DNA of 9,170 bases from Thermoplasmata archaeon (GCA_021797265.1 JAJZZZ010000055.1:1-9170); one strand, 5' to 3'. Positions 1-6,499 are shown, counted from the first letter of the stretch. Numbers and translations are program-made. Notes: generated from the letters alone by a model not told the origin.

Positions 1-733
1 CTCCGGGATACAATGTCATGAATTTTGATATGTACGAGACAAGGAAGGAACACGAGAATATCATGTAGGAAGTGTTGCTGTTCTGCCGAACCTCACCATT
101 AACATGTGTGCGTATGTCAAGTTTCTGTGGATCCGTGATTTCGTCAGCAGTTGTTATGAACGGCCCGCACGGATAGAAGTAATCACAGCTTTTACCAAGT
201 AGCCACTGAGAGGTCCTGAACTGAAGGTCCCTTGCGGATAGATCATTGCCAACAAAATATCCGAATATGTGGTCGGCTGCATTCTTCTGTGCTATGTCCT
301 TCCCCTTTTTTCCTATGACAATGCCAAGCTCCCCTTCATAATCAAGCTGGGCAGTCTCCTTTGGTATGGGGATTGCCTGTCCGGATGCCGCAAGAGAATT
401 GGTGTACTTGCTGAATATTACCGGAGTGTCAGGTATCCTGTCATTGGTCTCTTCCACATGGCTCCTGTAATTAAGGCCTATGCAAAGTATCTTCTGTGGC
501 ATAAGTACAACCGGTGCATACATAGGTTCAGCCAAGGCGTTAAAATCAGCAGTGTCGCTATCGCCTGCATCCTGGAGAATGCGAAAGATATCAGGATTCA
601 TTAGGATGTCATCTGTTGACATTTTTTTGGCCCTTTCAGGAATGCCGCCTATCCAGCTGATGGGTGTTACTCCATCCTTGGTCAGGACAGCAGCTATTAC
701 TTTTCCCTCGTGCAATATATTTCCTATTTTCAT
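1..733 (-). CDS. FAH-family hydrolase, candidate 2,4-diketo-3-deoxy-L-rhamnonate hydrolase (3' end cut off by window)
   Basis: The reading frame is open from the ATG at 733 down to base 1, giving 244 residues with the C-terminus outside the window. It matches the fumarylacetoacetate hydrolase (FAH) superfamily: a family-typical ILCIGLNYRSH segment (81-92, with the likely catalytic His92), the DYEGELGIVIGK block (131-142) whose Glu133 and Glu135 fit the metal-binding acidic cluster, and NDLSARD (163-169) with Asp164 as a further ligand. The visible end (MTLYPG) is where family members run into the conserved GD-I-TGTP segment. FAH enzymes cut C-C bonds in 2,4-diketo acids; one known member is the L-2,4-diketo-3-deoxyrhamnonate hydrolase of the bacterial rhamnose diketo-hydrolase route, giving pyruvate and L-lactate. 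It lies 4 nt after the dehydrogenase gene and is almost surely co-transcribed with it. Family certain; substrate inferred from the neighbours. Another acylpyruvate-type hydrolase is the main alternative. Confidence 0.
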   Translation of the reverse strand, partial: MKIGNILHEGKVIAAVLTKDGVTPISWIGGIPERAKKMSTDDILMNPDIFRILQDAGDSDTADFNALAEPMYAPVVLMPQKILCIGLNYRSHVEETNDRIPDTPVIFSKYTNSLAASGQAIPIPKETAQLDYEGELGIVIGKKGKDIAQKNAADHIFGYFVGNDLSARDLQFRTSQWLLGKSCDYFYPCGPFITTADEITDPQKLDIRTHVNGEVRQNSNTSYMIFSCSFLVSYISKFMTLYPG

Positions 734-735
734 CC

Positions 736-745
736 GATCACCCCT
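736..745 (-). promoter_or_regulatory. Ribosome binding site of the FAH hydrolase gene
   Basis: On the minus strand AGGGGTGATC lies 2 nt before the ATG at 733. It resembles the archaeal anti-Shine-Dalgarno complement GGAGGTGATC and contains the TGA stop of the upstream dehydrogenase gene. This supports translational coupling of the two genes and fixes the FAH start. The spacing from its GGTG core to the ATG is short but in an acceptable range. Confidence 0.
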
Positions 746-1745
746 GGGAAGATAGAATGATCTTTGAGAAAGGCGCGTCAGGCCTCAGCTGCTCCATGAA
801 TGATTCGTCCCCTTTCGCGAGGTCACGGACGTCAACCCACTGCCCCCTATTACCCAGGAAGCCTGAATTTATGAGTTCAGCGGCTCTGCGGTAATCATCA
901 TCAGTGTAACAGAACGATCCTGAGATACCTATCTCATTCCTGACAATCAGGTTTCCGGGAACCGATGCCTCGGGCTCATGCAGGCCAACAAACATTACTC
1001 TTCCCCCTGAAACGGCTGAATCAACGGCAAACTTTCGGGTGGACTGGAGCCCCACTGCATCTATAACTATGTCAAATTTTTCCTGCCGCTCTGCAGTGGC
1101 TCCTCCGCCAGTGCCGATGTTCGAATCCGCTCCCCAGTCCATTGCCCATTTCACTCGGTTGGGATTAGTCTCGGATACAGACACTGATGTTACACCATTC
1201 AGCCGGAGAACTGCTATCGCCAATAGCCCAATGGTGCCGGCTCCTATTACCAGGGCCCTGTCGCCAGCCTCCACATCAGATTTCCTCACTGCATGGAATG
1301 CGGTTGCAAGAGGTTCTGTCAGCGATCCAAGAAGGAGATCGCCGGTAGGGAAGCAGGAGGAAGCCGGGGCGACAACGTATTCTGCAAATGATCCAGGATA
1401 GTTGACACCGATGATCTTCCTTTCAGGGCACAGTTGTCTGTCACCTCTCCTGCAGAATCTGCACTTGCCGCATGTCACTAGGGGATTGACAGTAACGTTT
1501 TTTCCAACAAGATTCGCATCGCCAGGAGAAGCAGCCCTTACCACTGTGCCTGAAAATTCGTGCCCCATTACGCTTGGCGGTTTTCTCAGCTCATTCTGCC
1601 CCACATAGGCAGAAAGTTCAGATCCGCATATCCCTGTGTGTGATACCCTAATGAGAACCCAGCCAGGAAGCGGTTCAGGAACAGGCATATCTCTTATTTT
1701 CATTTCCCTGATATTTGTCCATTCCAGTGCCCTCATCTTATCCAT
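738..1745 (-). CDS. Zinc-dependent alcohol/polyol dehydrogenase (MDR family), candidate 2-keto-3-deoxy-L-rhamnonate 4-dehydrogenase
   Basis: This is a complete medium-chain dehydrogenase of 335 aa (332 from Met4). The GroES-like N-terminal domain has catalytic-zinc Cys40 (GICGSE), His62-Glu63 (GHEF) and Glu144 (TEPLA). The structural zinc is expected at Cys92, Cys95, Cys98 and Cys106. The Rossmann fold carries GAGTIG (168-173), and Glu192 sits at the end of beta-2, where an acidic residue usually means NAD+ preference. Zinc MDR enzymes oxidise secondary hydroxyls of sugars and polyols. With a diketo-acid hydrolase 4 nt downstream, oxidation of 2-keto-3-deoxy-L-rhamnonate at C4 is a good guess; lactaldehyde reductase or sorbitol/threonine-type dehydrogenase activity is possible. 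Start: ATG at 1745 is the longest form, but Met4 (ATG at 1736) begins MRALEW like family members and fits the promoter geometry about as well. Family assignment is firm, substrate is not. Confidence 0.
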   Translation of the reverse strand: MDKMRALEWTNIREMKIRDMPVPEPLPGWVLIRVSHTGICGSELSAYVGQNELRKPPSVMGHEFSGTVVRAASPGDANLVGKNVTVNPLVTCGKCRFCRRGDRQLCPERKIIGVNYPGSFAEYVVAPASSCFPTGDLLLGSLTEPLATAFHAVRKSDVEAGDRALVIGAGTIGLLAIAVLRLNGVTSVSVSETNPNRVKWAMDWGADSNIGTGGGATAERQEKFDIVIDAVGLQSTRKFAVDSAVSGGRVMFVGLHEPEASVPGNLIVRNEIGISGSFCYTDDDYRRAAELINSGFLGNRGQWVDVRDLAKGDESFMEQLRPDAPFSKIILSSQG

Positions 1746-1761
1746 ATGAGAGCTTCCGCAG

Positions 1762-1771
1762 GATAAATAAG
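1762..1771 (-). promoter_or_regulatory. TATA box of the dehydrogenase-hydrolase operon
   Basis: The minus strand reads CTTATTTATC here, a good archaeal TATA box. By comparison with the mutarotase promoter in this window, transcription should begin near 1742, between the two possible ATGs (1745 and 1736). The transcript is therefore leaderless or has only a few leader bases, which leans the start toward 1736. The candidate operator at 1779-1797 ends 8 nt upstream of the TTATTTAT core. Confidence 0.
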
Positions 1772-1778
1772 GGTGATC

Positions 1779-1797
1779 CTGTACCTGTGCGACATTG
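1779..1797. promoter_or_regulatory. Candidate regulator-binding motif, copy A (dehydrogenase/regulator divergent region)
   Basis: The minus strand reads CAATGTCGCACAGGTACAG. Its core ACAGGTACAG is identical to that of the copy at 5400-5418, and related sites lie at 2606-2624 and 8371-8389. It sits in the 103-bp divergent region, 8 nt upstream of the dehydrogenase TATA core and about 60 nt before the regulator start, so one protein here could control both directions. The core can be read as a direct repeat, ACAG-GT-ACAG. Recognised by eye only. Confidence 0.
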
Positions 1798-1818
1798 GAA
1801 AATATTTCAAATCACAAA

Positions 1819-1828
1819 AGTTTTAATG
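1819..1828 (+). promoter_or_regulatory. TATA box of the HTH_10 regulator gene
   Basis: AGTTTTAATG is preceded by the purine-rich CACAAA, a plausible BRE. The T-run begins at 1821, 28 nt before the GTG at 1849, which is the distance expected for a leaderless transcript starting at that codon. This supports the GTG start. Confidence 0.
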
Positions 1829-1834
1829 TAATTG

Positions 1835-1849
1835 CATTATGACATAATG
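1835..1849. repeat. Perfect inverted repeat over the regulator start (candidate operator)
   Basis: CATTATG-A-CATAATG has two 7-bp arms with a 1-nt spacer and no mismatch. It ends on the first base of the GTG start codon, so on a leaderless transcript it covers roughly -14 to +1. A dimer bound here would block initiation, a common arrangement for autorepression. The same repeat was not found by eye at the other promoters in the window. Confidence 0.
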
Positions 1850-2562
1850 TGAAGACCCTCTATGGAGACTGGAAAAACCAGTATATCCTCATACAGTTCA
1901 AGATGAGGCATGAGGGGTGCTGGTCCAACTCCCTGGCCGAGACAAGGAGCATTGCTCACTCAATCATAATCAAGCCCTTCAAGGACAGGAATTATGTCTT
2001 TGGCGCAATTGAGGTCCAGTCGGATTTCATGAAAGGTTTCAGGCTATTCTATAATGGCTTCAAGCACTCCGGGTCCATCAGGGAGGTTATGCAGCTCGAT
2101 GCTGTGGATCCAAGGCGTAAACTTTTCAGGATAATATTCAGGGAAAAATACGAAGACATGGTTTCAACAGTCCTTTACGAGCATTCCTCGCTATTCCAGA
2201 GTGATTTCATAGACGGAACCGGGGAGGAGATAATTGCTCTTGTTCCCGAGAATGATCTTCATGGCATACGCAATGAACTTGAGAATCTTGGGGAACTTTT
2301 CTATTTCAAGGCAAGGGACGTTGACATCAAGGACTTCATGGACACGAACCTTGATCTAACGCCACAGGAACGGCATGCACTCCACTGGGCGCACTCGGCT
2401 GGCTATTACAGTGTTCCAAGACGAGTGCATCTCGAGGACGTTGCTACAAAGGTGGGCCTTTCAAAATCTGCACTTGCCGAGGCACTCAGGAAGGCCGAGA
2501 GCAAGGTCATATCCAAGTGGGAAGCCGAGCATATGTTCCTCCAGGGACTTTTCTCGAAGTGA
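1849..2562 (+). CDS. HTH_10 (bacterio-opsin-activator type) transcriptional regulator
   Basis: This 237-aa protein has a C-terminal HTH_10 domain at about residues 170-221. It shows the typical order: LTPQERHAL, then AGYYSVPRR, then LEDVATKVGLSKSALAEALRKAE, in which 203-216 would be the recognition helix. This domain is known from archaeal regulators related to Bat. The N-terminal 160 residues (including HEGCWSNSLAETRS at 21-34) look like the alpha/beta sensor-like region of these proteins; no metal or sugar site can be named. The start is a GTG, the first in frame after the TGA at 1840, 28 nt after a TATA T-run, so the mRNA is probably leaderless. It lies between the divergent dehydrogenase operon and the co-directional mutarotase, so it is the obvious candidate regulator of this sugar locus. 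Whether it activates or represses cannot be told. DNA-binding class is sure; effector unknown. Confidence 0.
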   Translation: MKTLYGDWKNQYILIQFKMRHEGCWSNSLAETRSIAHSIIIKPFKDRNYVFGAIEVQSDFMKGFRLFYNGFKHSGSIREVMQLDAVDPRRKLFRIIFREKYEDMVSTVLYEHSSLFQSDFIDGTGEEIIALVPENDLHGIRNELENLGELFYFKARDVDIKDFMDTNLDLTPQERHALHWAHSAGYYSVPRRVHLEDVATKVGLSKSALAEALRKAESKVISKWEAEHMFLQGLFSK

Positions 2563-2605
2563 TGTTTCTTTTCAGCCCAGCGAAAGTTATGGGAAGAGAG
2601 CCGGA

Positions 2606-2640
2606 TGTGACCGTAAGGGTACTGAATCAGTCTTTTATTA
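2606..2640 (+). promoter_or_regulatory. Mutarotase promoter: TATA box with motif copy D upstream
   Basis: TTTTATTA at 2633-2640 begins 28 nt before the ATG at 2661, which is leaderless geometry. Upstream, TGTGACCGTAAGGGTACTG (2606-2624) matches the candidate regulatory motif at 12 of 19 positions against the copy at 5400-5418. It ends 8 nt before the TATA box, the same orientation and spacing as copy A at the dehydrogenase promoter. This is the weakest of the four copies. Confidence 0.
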
Positions 2641-2660
2641 CACTTGGGATCAGCTTAGAC

Positions 2661-2966
2661 ATGCGCTACTCTTTTCATCTGAAAATCAGGCCTGGAACTG
2701 AAGAGGAGTACGACAAGAGGCATGCATCAGTCTGGGATGACATGAAGGCAATGCTCAGGGCATCTGGTGTTCGCAACTACTCTATATACAGGGATGGAGT
2801 GGATATCTTCGGGTACTGGGAATGCGAAAATCTGGCAAAGACGCTGGATGCAATCAACAGGAGCAGCATAAACAAGAGATGGCAGCTCTACATGGATGAC
2901 ATCATAATGACACCGGCTGGTGAGAGGACAGGCATAGGACTCATGGAAGTCTTTCACCTGGACTAG
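2661..2966 (+). CDS. L-rhamnose mutarotase family protein
   Basis: This small 101-aa protein matches the RhaM/YiiL L-rhamnose mutarotase family, whose members are about 100-105 aa dimeric alpha/beta ferredoxin-like proteins. Family features in order: an N-terminal strand (MRYSFHLKIRPG), EEYDKRHASVWDDM with Tyr17 and His21 matching the conserved active-site Tyr/His pair, then NYSIYRDG, a FGYWECE strand (aromatic Trp near the sugar site), the helix ending WQLYMDDI, and a C-terminal LMEVFHL. The family interconverts the alpha and beta anomers of L-rhamnose. The frame is open further upstream to a GTG at 2517, but that would overlap the regulator gene. The ATG at 2661 has a TATA box at the right distance and gives the family length. 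It points to L-rhamnose or a close 6-deoxyhexose as the substrate of the locus. Family call strong; anomer specificity inferred. Confidence 0.
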   Translation: MRYSFHLKIRPGTEEEYDKRHASVWDDMKAMLRASGVRNYSIYRDGVDIFGYWECENLAKTLDAINRSSINKRWQLYMDDIIMTPAGERTGIGLMEVFHLD

Positions 2967-3154
2967 CACACCAACAGCATTTCAGTATGATTGGCTAATA
3001 GTGCTGGCTCATTCAAGGCACATATTAACCGCATAGTTCGTTTTGGCTAATTGGTTTGCACTGTGTTGAAGATGCGAGGCTGCAATTAACAAAGAATGAT
3101 TTATTGGGCAGATTGTGGGTTGTGTCTTCAGATGGAAAATGATGGGACTTTGAG
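2967..3154. other. Convergent intergenic region, no gene seen
   Basis: These 188 bp lie between the ends of the mutarotase gene (+) and the SDR gene (-). No frame here carries a recognisable protein, and no strong stem-loop was seen. Short T-rich stretches such as TTTTGG near 3041 could serve as archaeal termination sites for the plus-strand genes, but they are not distinctive. The 9-mer TTGGCTAAT occurs twice (2991 and 3043), which may be chance. Confidence 0.
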
Positions 3155-3922
3155 TTACTGGAGATTTATGAGCATACCGCCGTCAGCAAGCAGCTCTGTT
3201 CCCGTAACATAAGTATTTTCATCGGATAGGAGGAAAAGGGCTGGCCCAACCATGTCTTCAGGCATGCCAAGCCTCTTGACTGCTGTCCTTCTCTCCATGT
3301 ATTGCCTCTTGTCTGTGTCGGAAAGATCCTCAGCATTTATGTCGGTAAGTATTGTTCCAGGTTCGAGGCTGTTAACAAGGATACCATGTTTTCCCAGGAC
3401 TATTGCCAGCGAGTGCACAAGCCCGTTAAGGCCAGATTTTGTTATGGTATAATGTGTCTGGTATTCTCCGCCAACTATTGCACTTATTGAGCTTATGAAA
3501 AGTATGCGCCCCTTGATGCCTGACTGGATCATCATCCTGGCTATTCCCTGGGTTATGAAAAAGTGGCTTTCCACGTTGACGGACATGACTTTCTCAAAGA
3601 GACTTGTGTCAATTTCAAAGAAGTCCCTGAATGGGCATATTCCGGCGTTGTTCACAAGGATATCAATGGCCCCCATCCTGGACTGGATAAAATCAATAAG
3701 CCTTGGGACCTCGCTAACATTGCTCTGGTCTATCCTGTATTTGTATCCTTTGCGGCCGAGCTTTTCCACCTCCCTTACCAATGACTCAGCATCCTCATCA
3801 TGCGAGGCGTACGTTATGCAAACATCGGCACCATTGCGGGCCAGGCCCAGTGCTATGGCCCTGCCTATGCCCCTTGATCCGCCTGTTACCAGAGCTTTCT
3901 TTCCAGAGAAATTGTAACCCAT
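3155..3922 (-). CDS. SDR-family sugar dehydrogenase, probable L-rhamnose 1-dehydrogenase
   Basis: This classical short-chain dehydrogenase has 255 aa from the chosen start. In that numbering it shows the cofactor loop TGGSRGIG (13-20), NNAG (91-94), catalytic Ser145 (ISSISA), and Tyr158-x3-Lys162 (YTITK). The C-terminus, TYVTGTELLADGGM, is the usual SDR cofactor/tetramer segment. The GICPFRDFF and HYTITKSGLNG stretches look very like the characterised L-rhamnose dehydrogenase of Thermoplasma acidophilum as I remember it; this was not checked by alignment. Such enzymes oxidise L-rhamnose at C1 to the lactone with NAD(P)+. Start: ATG at 3940 is the longest form, but a TATA box overlaps it and lies about 25 nt before the ATG at 3922, which also gives the normal SDR length. 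The gene follows the transporter by 36 nt and may be read both with it and from its own promoter. Family sure; substrate likely. Confidence 0.
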   Translation of the reverse strand: MGYNFSGKKALVTGGSRGIGRAIALGLARNGADVCITYASHDEDAESLVREVEKLGRKGYKYRIDQSNVSEVPRLIDFIQSRMGAIDILVNNAGICPFRDFFEIDTSLFEKVMSVNVESHFFITQGIARMMIQSGIKGRILFISSISAIVGGEYQTHYTITKSGLNGLVHSLAIVLGKHGILVNSLEPGTILTDINAEDLSDTDKRQYMERRTAVKRLGMPEDMVGPALFLLSDENTYVTGTELLADGGMLINLQ

Positions 3923-3937
3923 ATCAAGCAATCCCTG

Positions 3938-3948
3938 CATAAATAAAG
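3938..3948 (-). promoter_or_regulatory. TATA box of the SDR gene
   Basis: The minus strand reads CTTTATTTATG, and its T-run starts 25 nt before the ATG at 3922. It overlaps the alternative ATG at 3940, which argues against that start. It sits in the short gap after the transporter stop codon, so the SDR can probably be transcribed independently. Confidence 0.
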
Positions 3949-3958
3949 AATGGATGGT

Positions 3959-5350
3959 TCAGCTGCTTACAACTTCACTCTCCTGTGAGGTATCCTCAAG
4001 CGATCTGCTCTCAGTCTTCACCAGCGAAGGCGATACCTTTGAGACCACAGCAACAACAATCAGTGCCAGAAGGAAGAATGTTCCGGCTATCCATCCTATG
4101 TACTCAACATGCTGGCCGCTAGCTCCGACTATGGCCGGTGTGAAGAGACCAAATATGGCTGCCTCAAACCTCATTGTGAACCAGATGAAGCCCTGTCCTG
4201 AGTTCCGAAGACTCGTGGGGAAATGCTCAATGGAAAAGAGACGGGTGATTGGCCAAACGCCAAGACCCTGACCTATCCCAAAGAGCAGGAAAGATAGTAG
4301 CAGTACGCCTACGTTTTTTAAGAAGGGTGGATAGACAAGCAGGTAGAATGACACCATGGACATGGCAGCGCTTGTCAGGTAAAGAGGAACCCTGCCGACT
4401 TTAACCTTGTCAGCCAGGAGGTAGAAGATGAGAAGCCCTGGAACTATGGCGCTTCCAAAGTATATGGCCTCAAACCCGAAGGTCGCCCTGGCGGAGACAA
4501 GATGCAGTGAATTGAATATGTACGGAAAGAACTCCCCGTAAGTTGAAGCCGGTATTCCCCACATAAGGTACAAGAACCAGGCGAAAAGCATGACGCCTCC
4601 ATATTTTGTGAATAGCTCCTTGTACTGCCTTTTCGTGTAAGATTCGCTCTTGGCTGTCACTGCACTTCCCTTAATGCCAAGTGATTCCATCGTCTTCTTG
4701 ACATCGGCGTTCTTCCCTTCCATAACCTGGAACCTTGGCGACTCGGCAAGCCTTCTCCGCAGGAACCATGAGAGGATGGCAACAAGCCCAAGAAGTATCC
4801 ATATTGTCCTGAACAGAACCATGCCTGTATTCACAAGCGCGATGGCAAAAGCCAGCTCAACAAGGACAGCAACATACCACATAACATTTGTTATTGAGAA
4901 GAGCTTGGCCCTGCTTTTCTTAGGTGCAAATTCAGTTATCAGGCTCCAAGAGGTGGGAACATCAGCCCCCACAGCTATTCCAATGAGGGCATAAAAGATC
5001 ATGGACCATACAATATTGAATCCGCGGCCCGGAATTACTCCAGTGAAAGCGAGAAGAAGTGCGCCAACAGCATAGATTATCATATCTATCTGATAGATGT
5101 ACTTCCTTCCGTACTTGTCTCCCAATCTTCCAAATCCAAGGGCTCCAAAAGCTGTACCAAGAAGGGTGATGAGAGCAGGCAGCCCAGTCTCAAGTGTGTT
5201 GTAATGCAGCAATGCAGTTATGGCACCCAGCGTTATGCCGGTACCGGCAAACATTCCCGCATCAAGGAAATCACCCAGCGACGCAATCAGGGTCCAGCTG
5301 AAATGCTTCCCAGTCAGATTAGCATTATCCAGACTTTCAATTTCCGTCAT
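3959..5350 (-). CDS. MFS transporter of the sugar-porter type, candidate L-rhamnose/deoxysugar importer
   Basis: This 463-aa integral membrane protein is of normal length for 12-helix MFS transporters. Signature elements: the loop 2-3 motif GRLGDKYGRK (74-83), the segment GADVPTSWSLITEFAPKKSR (128-147), which corresponds to the helix 4 to loop 4-5 region of sugar and MHS-type porters, and the sugar-porter-like RRRLAESPRF (198-207) after helix 6. Hydrophobic stretches occur along the whole length, with a charged central loop at about 207-245 (VKKTMESLG...). The C-terminal tail is short and polar. It would bring a sugar or sugar acid across the cytoplasmic membrane, probably with protons, which suits an acidophile. 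The ATG at 5350 has an AT-rich box at the right distance. It sits directly upstream of the SDR and shares the candidate operator motif with the regulator and dehydratase promoters. Family firm; substrate inferred. Confidence 0.
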   Translation of the reverse strand: MTEIESLDNANLTGKHFSWTLIASLGDFLDAGMFAGTGITLGAITALLHYNTLETGLPALITLLGTAFGALGFGRLGDKYGRKYIYQIDMIIYAVGALLLAFTGVIPGRGFNIVWSMIFYALIGIAVGADVPTSWSLITEFAPKKSRAKLFSITNVMWYVAVLVELAFAIALVNTGMVLFRTIWILLGLVAILSWFLRRRLAESPRFQVMEGKNADVKKTMESLGIKGSAVTAKSESYTKRQYKELFTKYGGVMLFAWFLYLMWGIPASTYGEFFPYIFNSLHLVSARATFGFEAIYFGSAIVPGLLIFYLLADKVKVGRVPLYLTSAAMSMVSFYLLVYPPFLKNVGVLLLSFLLFGIGQGLGVWPITRLFSIEHFPTSLRNSGQGFIWFTMRFEAAIFGLFTPAIVGASGQHVEYIGWIAGTFFLLALIVVAVVSKVSPSLVKTESRSLEDTSQESEVVSS

Positions 5351-5363
5351 TTATACCTACCAC

Positions 5364-5378
5364 TTAATTAAAAATTAA
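5364..5378 (-). promoter_or_regulatory. TATA region of the transporter gene
   Basis: The minus strand reads TTAATTTTTAATTAA, starting 28 nt before the ATG at 5350. The AT-run is long, so the exact box is uncertain, but the distance fits a leaderless or very short-leader transcript. Motif copy B lies 30 nt further upstream. Confidence 0.
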
Positions 5379-5399
5379 CGATTTCAGAATATATTTAGG

Positions 5400-5418
5400 T
5401 ATTTCCGAACAGGTACAG
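5400..5418. promoter_or_regulatory. Candidate regulator-binding motif, copy B (transporter/aldolase divergent region)
   Basis: TATTTCCGAACAGGTACAG on the plus strand. It shares the 10-bp core ACAGGTACAG exactly with copy A, and the block TATTTCCG plus most of the core with copy C (15 of 19 positions). Relative to the transporter its core is 59 nt upstream of the start codon, against 61 nt for copy A to the regulator, and in the same orientation. Confidence 0.
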
Positions 5419-5435
5419 ATAAGTTGCCTATTAGG

Positions 5436-5455
5436 GTGCCATGGGCACTGGCACT
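5436..5455. repeat. Short inverted repeat with tandem hexamer in the transporter/aldolase intergenic region
   Basis: GTGCC-ATG-GGCAC forms a 5-bp inverted repeat (5436-5448), followed by a tandem GGCACT GGCACT (5444-5455). It lies midway between the divergent transporter and aldolase promoters, so an operator role is possible. It is short enough to be chance. Confidence 0.
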
Positions 5456-5511
5456 GTTTCGGCTCTACTTGACAAATTCGGTTAGATACAAGCAAAATAG
5501 AATGGCCCAGG

Positions 5512-5520
5512 CTTTATACA
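5512..5520 (+). promoter_or_regulatory. TATA box of the DHDPS-family gene
   Basis: CTTTATACA is the best TATA-like sequence ahead of this gene. It predicts a transcription start near 5540, downstream of the first ATG (5534). That supports initiation at the ATG at 5573 with a leader of about 30 nt. Confidence 0.
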
Positions 5521-5572
5521 CATCCATGGTAATATGGAAAATGTTATTTTGGGGAATGATTTATTCACTGAA

Positions 5573-6499
5573 ATGAGAAAAATAGAGGGAGTGTTTCCTG
5601 CAATACCTGCAGTCTTTGGCCGGGAAGAGGAATTATGTACTGACGAAATAAAACATGTAATCAATTTCGTAAACAATACAAGGTGCAGCGGCATTTCCCT
5701 CAACCTCATAGGTGGCGAATTCTACAAGCTTGCATCTGATGAACTTCGGGCAGTAATGGAAGTAGGATTGGAGTCTAACAGGAGCGGCAATTTATGCCTG
5801 GCAGGAATTTCTGCGCCTGGAACTGCAACGGCATGCAGGCAGGCTAAGCTTGCACAAGACATGGGAGTGGACGCCGTTGTGGCCATGCCCCCATTCTATA
5901 ACCCTACAGGGAATTATGGCACCGGGGCAATCCTTAGGCACTTCGACAGACTCCTGGGCTGCACTGATCTTCCGCTTGTCATACAGGACTTCAACTATGG
6001 AATCCCCGTGAATATGCTCAGGGAACTGTTGGATGAGCATTCAAACCTCGCAGGAATAAAGGTGGAGGGGAGGAATAGGAAAAGGATATTGCGGAGGATA
6101 AGGGAGATAAGGAAAGAGATTGGGCCTGATTTCAGCATTCTTGGCGGCATGCTGGGATTGAACATCAAGGATGAAATTGGCTGCGGATCTTCAGGCACAA
6201 TTCCAGGGACCTCTCTCTCGGATTTCCTTTCCGAGGCATACTTAAGAATAAGAGTAGGGGATTTCCATGGATCACATCACGGCTTTTTGAACGAGATACT
6301 CTCCCTGGAGGCTGGACACCTGAAGTATTTTATCTTCTCAGAGAAGGCTATACTCAAATTCCGCGGAATAATTGGAAGCGATATATGCAGGGGCCCATAC
6401 GAATATCCGCGGAAGCCGTACATTGAAAATCTCCTGAATCTTGTGGGCAAGTTGCTGGAGTCCAATCAGAACTCCAGGCTATCAATTTCCGGATCATAG
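5573..6499 (+). CDS. DHDPS/KDG-aldolase family protein lacking the usual catalytic tyrosine
   Basis: This 308-aa TIM-barrel protein belongs to the dihydrodipicolinate synthase/N-acetylneuraminate lyase superfamily, the class that includes archaeal 2-keto-3-deoxy-sugar-acid aldolases. It starts like the family (MRKIEGVFPAIPAVF), has GGEFYKLASDEL (47-58) in place of the G-TGE pyruvate carboxylate loop, VVAMPPFYNP (102-111), and the Schiff-base Lys163 in AGIKVEG. The oddity is at 134-141: most members read LYNVPxR, with a catalytic Tyr, but this one reads LVIQDFNY, with Gln138-Asp139. Some uncharacterised DHDPS-like proteins have a similar QD. It could cleave 2-keto-3-deoxy-L-rhamnonate to pyruvate and lactaldehyde, or do a related decarboxylation/dehydration. 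Start: an in-frame ATG at 5534 would add 13 residues, but the TATA box and family length favour 5573. Its 3' end overlaps the opposing MBL gene by 34 nt. Superfamily firm; reaction uncertain. Confidence 0.
   Translation: MRKIEGVFPAIPAVFGREEELCTDEIKHVINFVNNTRCSGISLNLIGGEFYKLASDELRAVMEVGLESNRSGNLCLAGISAPGTATACRQAKLAQDMGVDAVVAMPPFYNPTGNYGTGAILRHFDRLLGCTDLPLVIQDFNYGIPVNMLRELLDEHSNLAGIKVEGRNRKRILRRIREIRKEIGPDFSILGGMLGLNIKDEIGCGSSGTIPGTSLSDFLSEAYLRIRVGDFHGSHHGFLNEILSLEAGHLKYFIFSEKAILKFRGIIGSDICRGPYEYPRKPYIENLLNLVGKLLESNQNSRLSISGS

Noticed and set aside
269..604. 111-codon plus-strand open frame and others near it
   Set aside because: They lie antisense to the clear FAH-family coding region, which is open to the window edge.
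2991..3051. Direct repeat TTGGCTAAT (2991-2999 and 3043-3051) in the convergent intergenic region
   Set aside because: Two copies of a 9-mer 52 nt apart with no symmetry or link to a promoter are likely chance.
3495..3917. 140-codon open frame on the plus strand opposite the SDR gene
   Set aside because: It is fully antisense to a motif-bearing SDR gene, shows no domain of its own and has no promoter at a suitable place.
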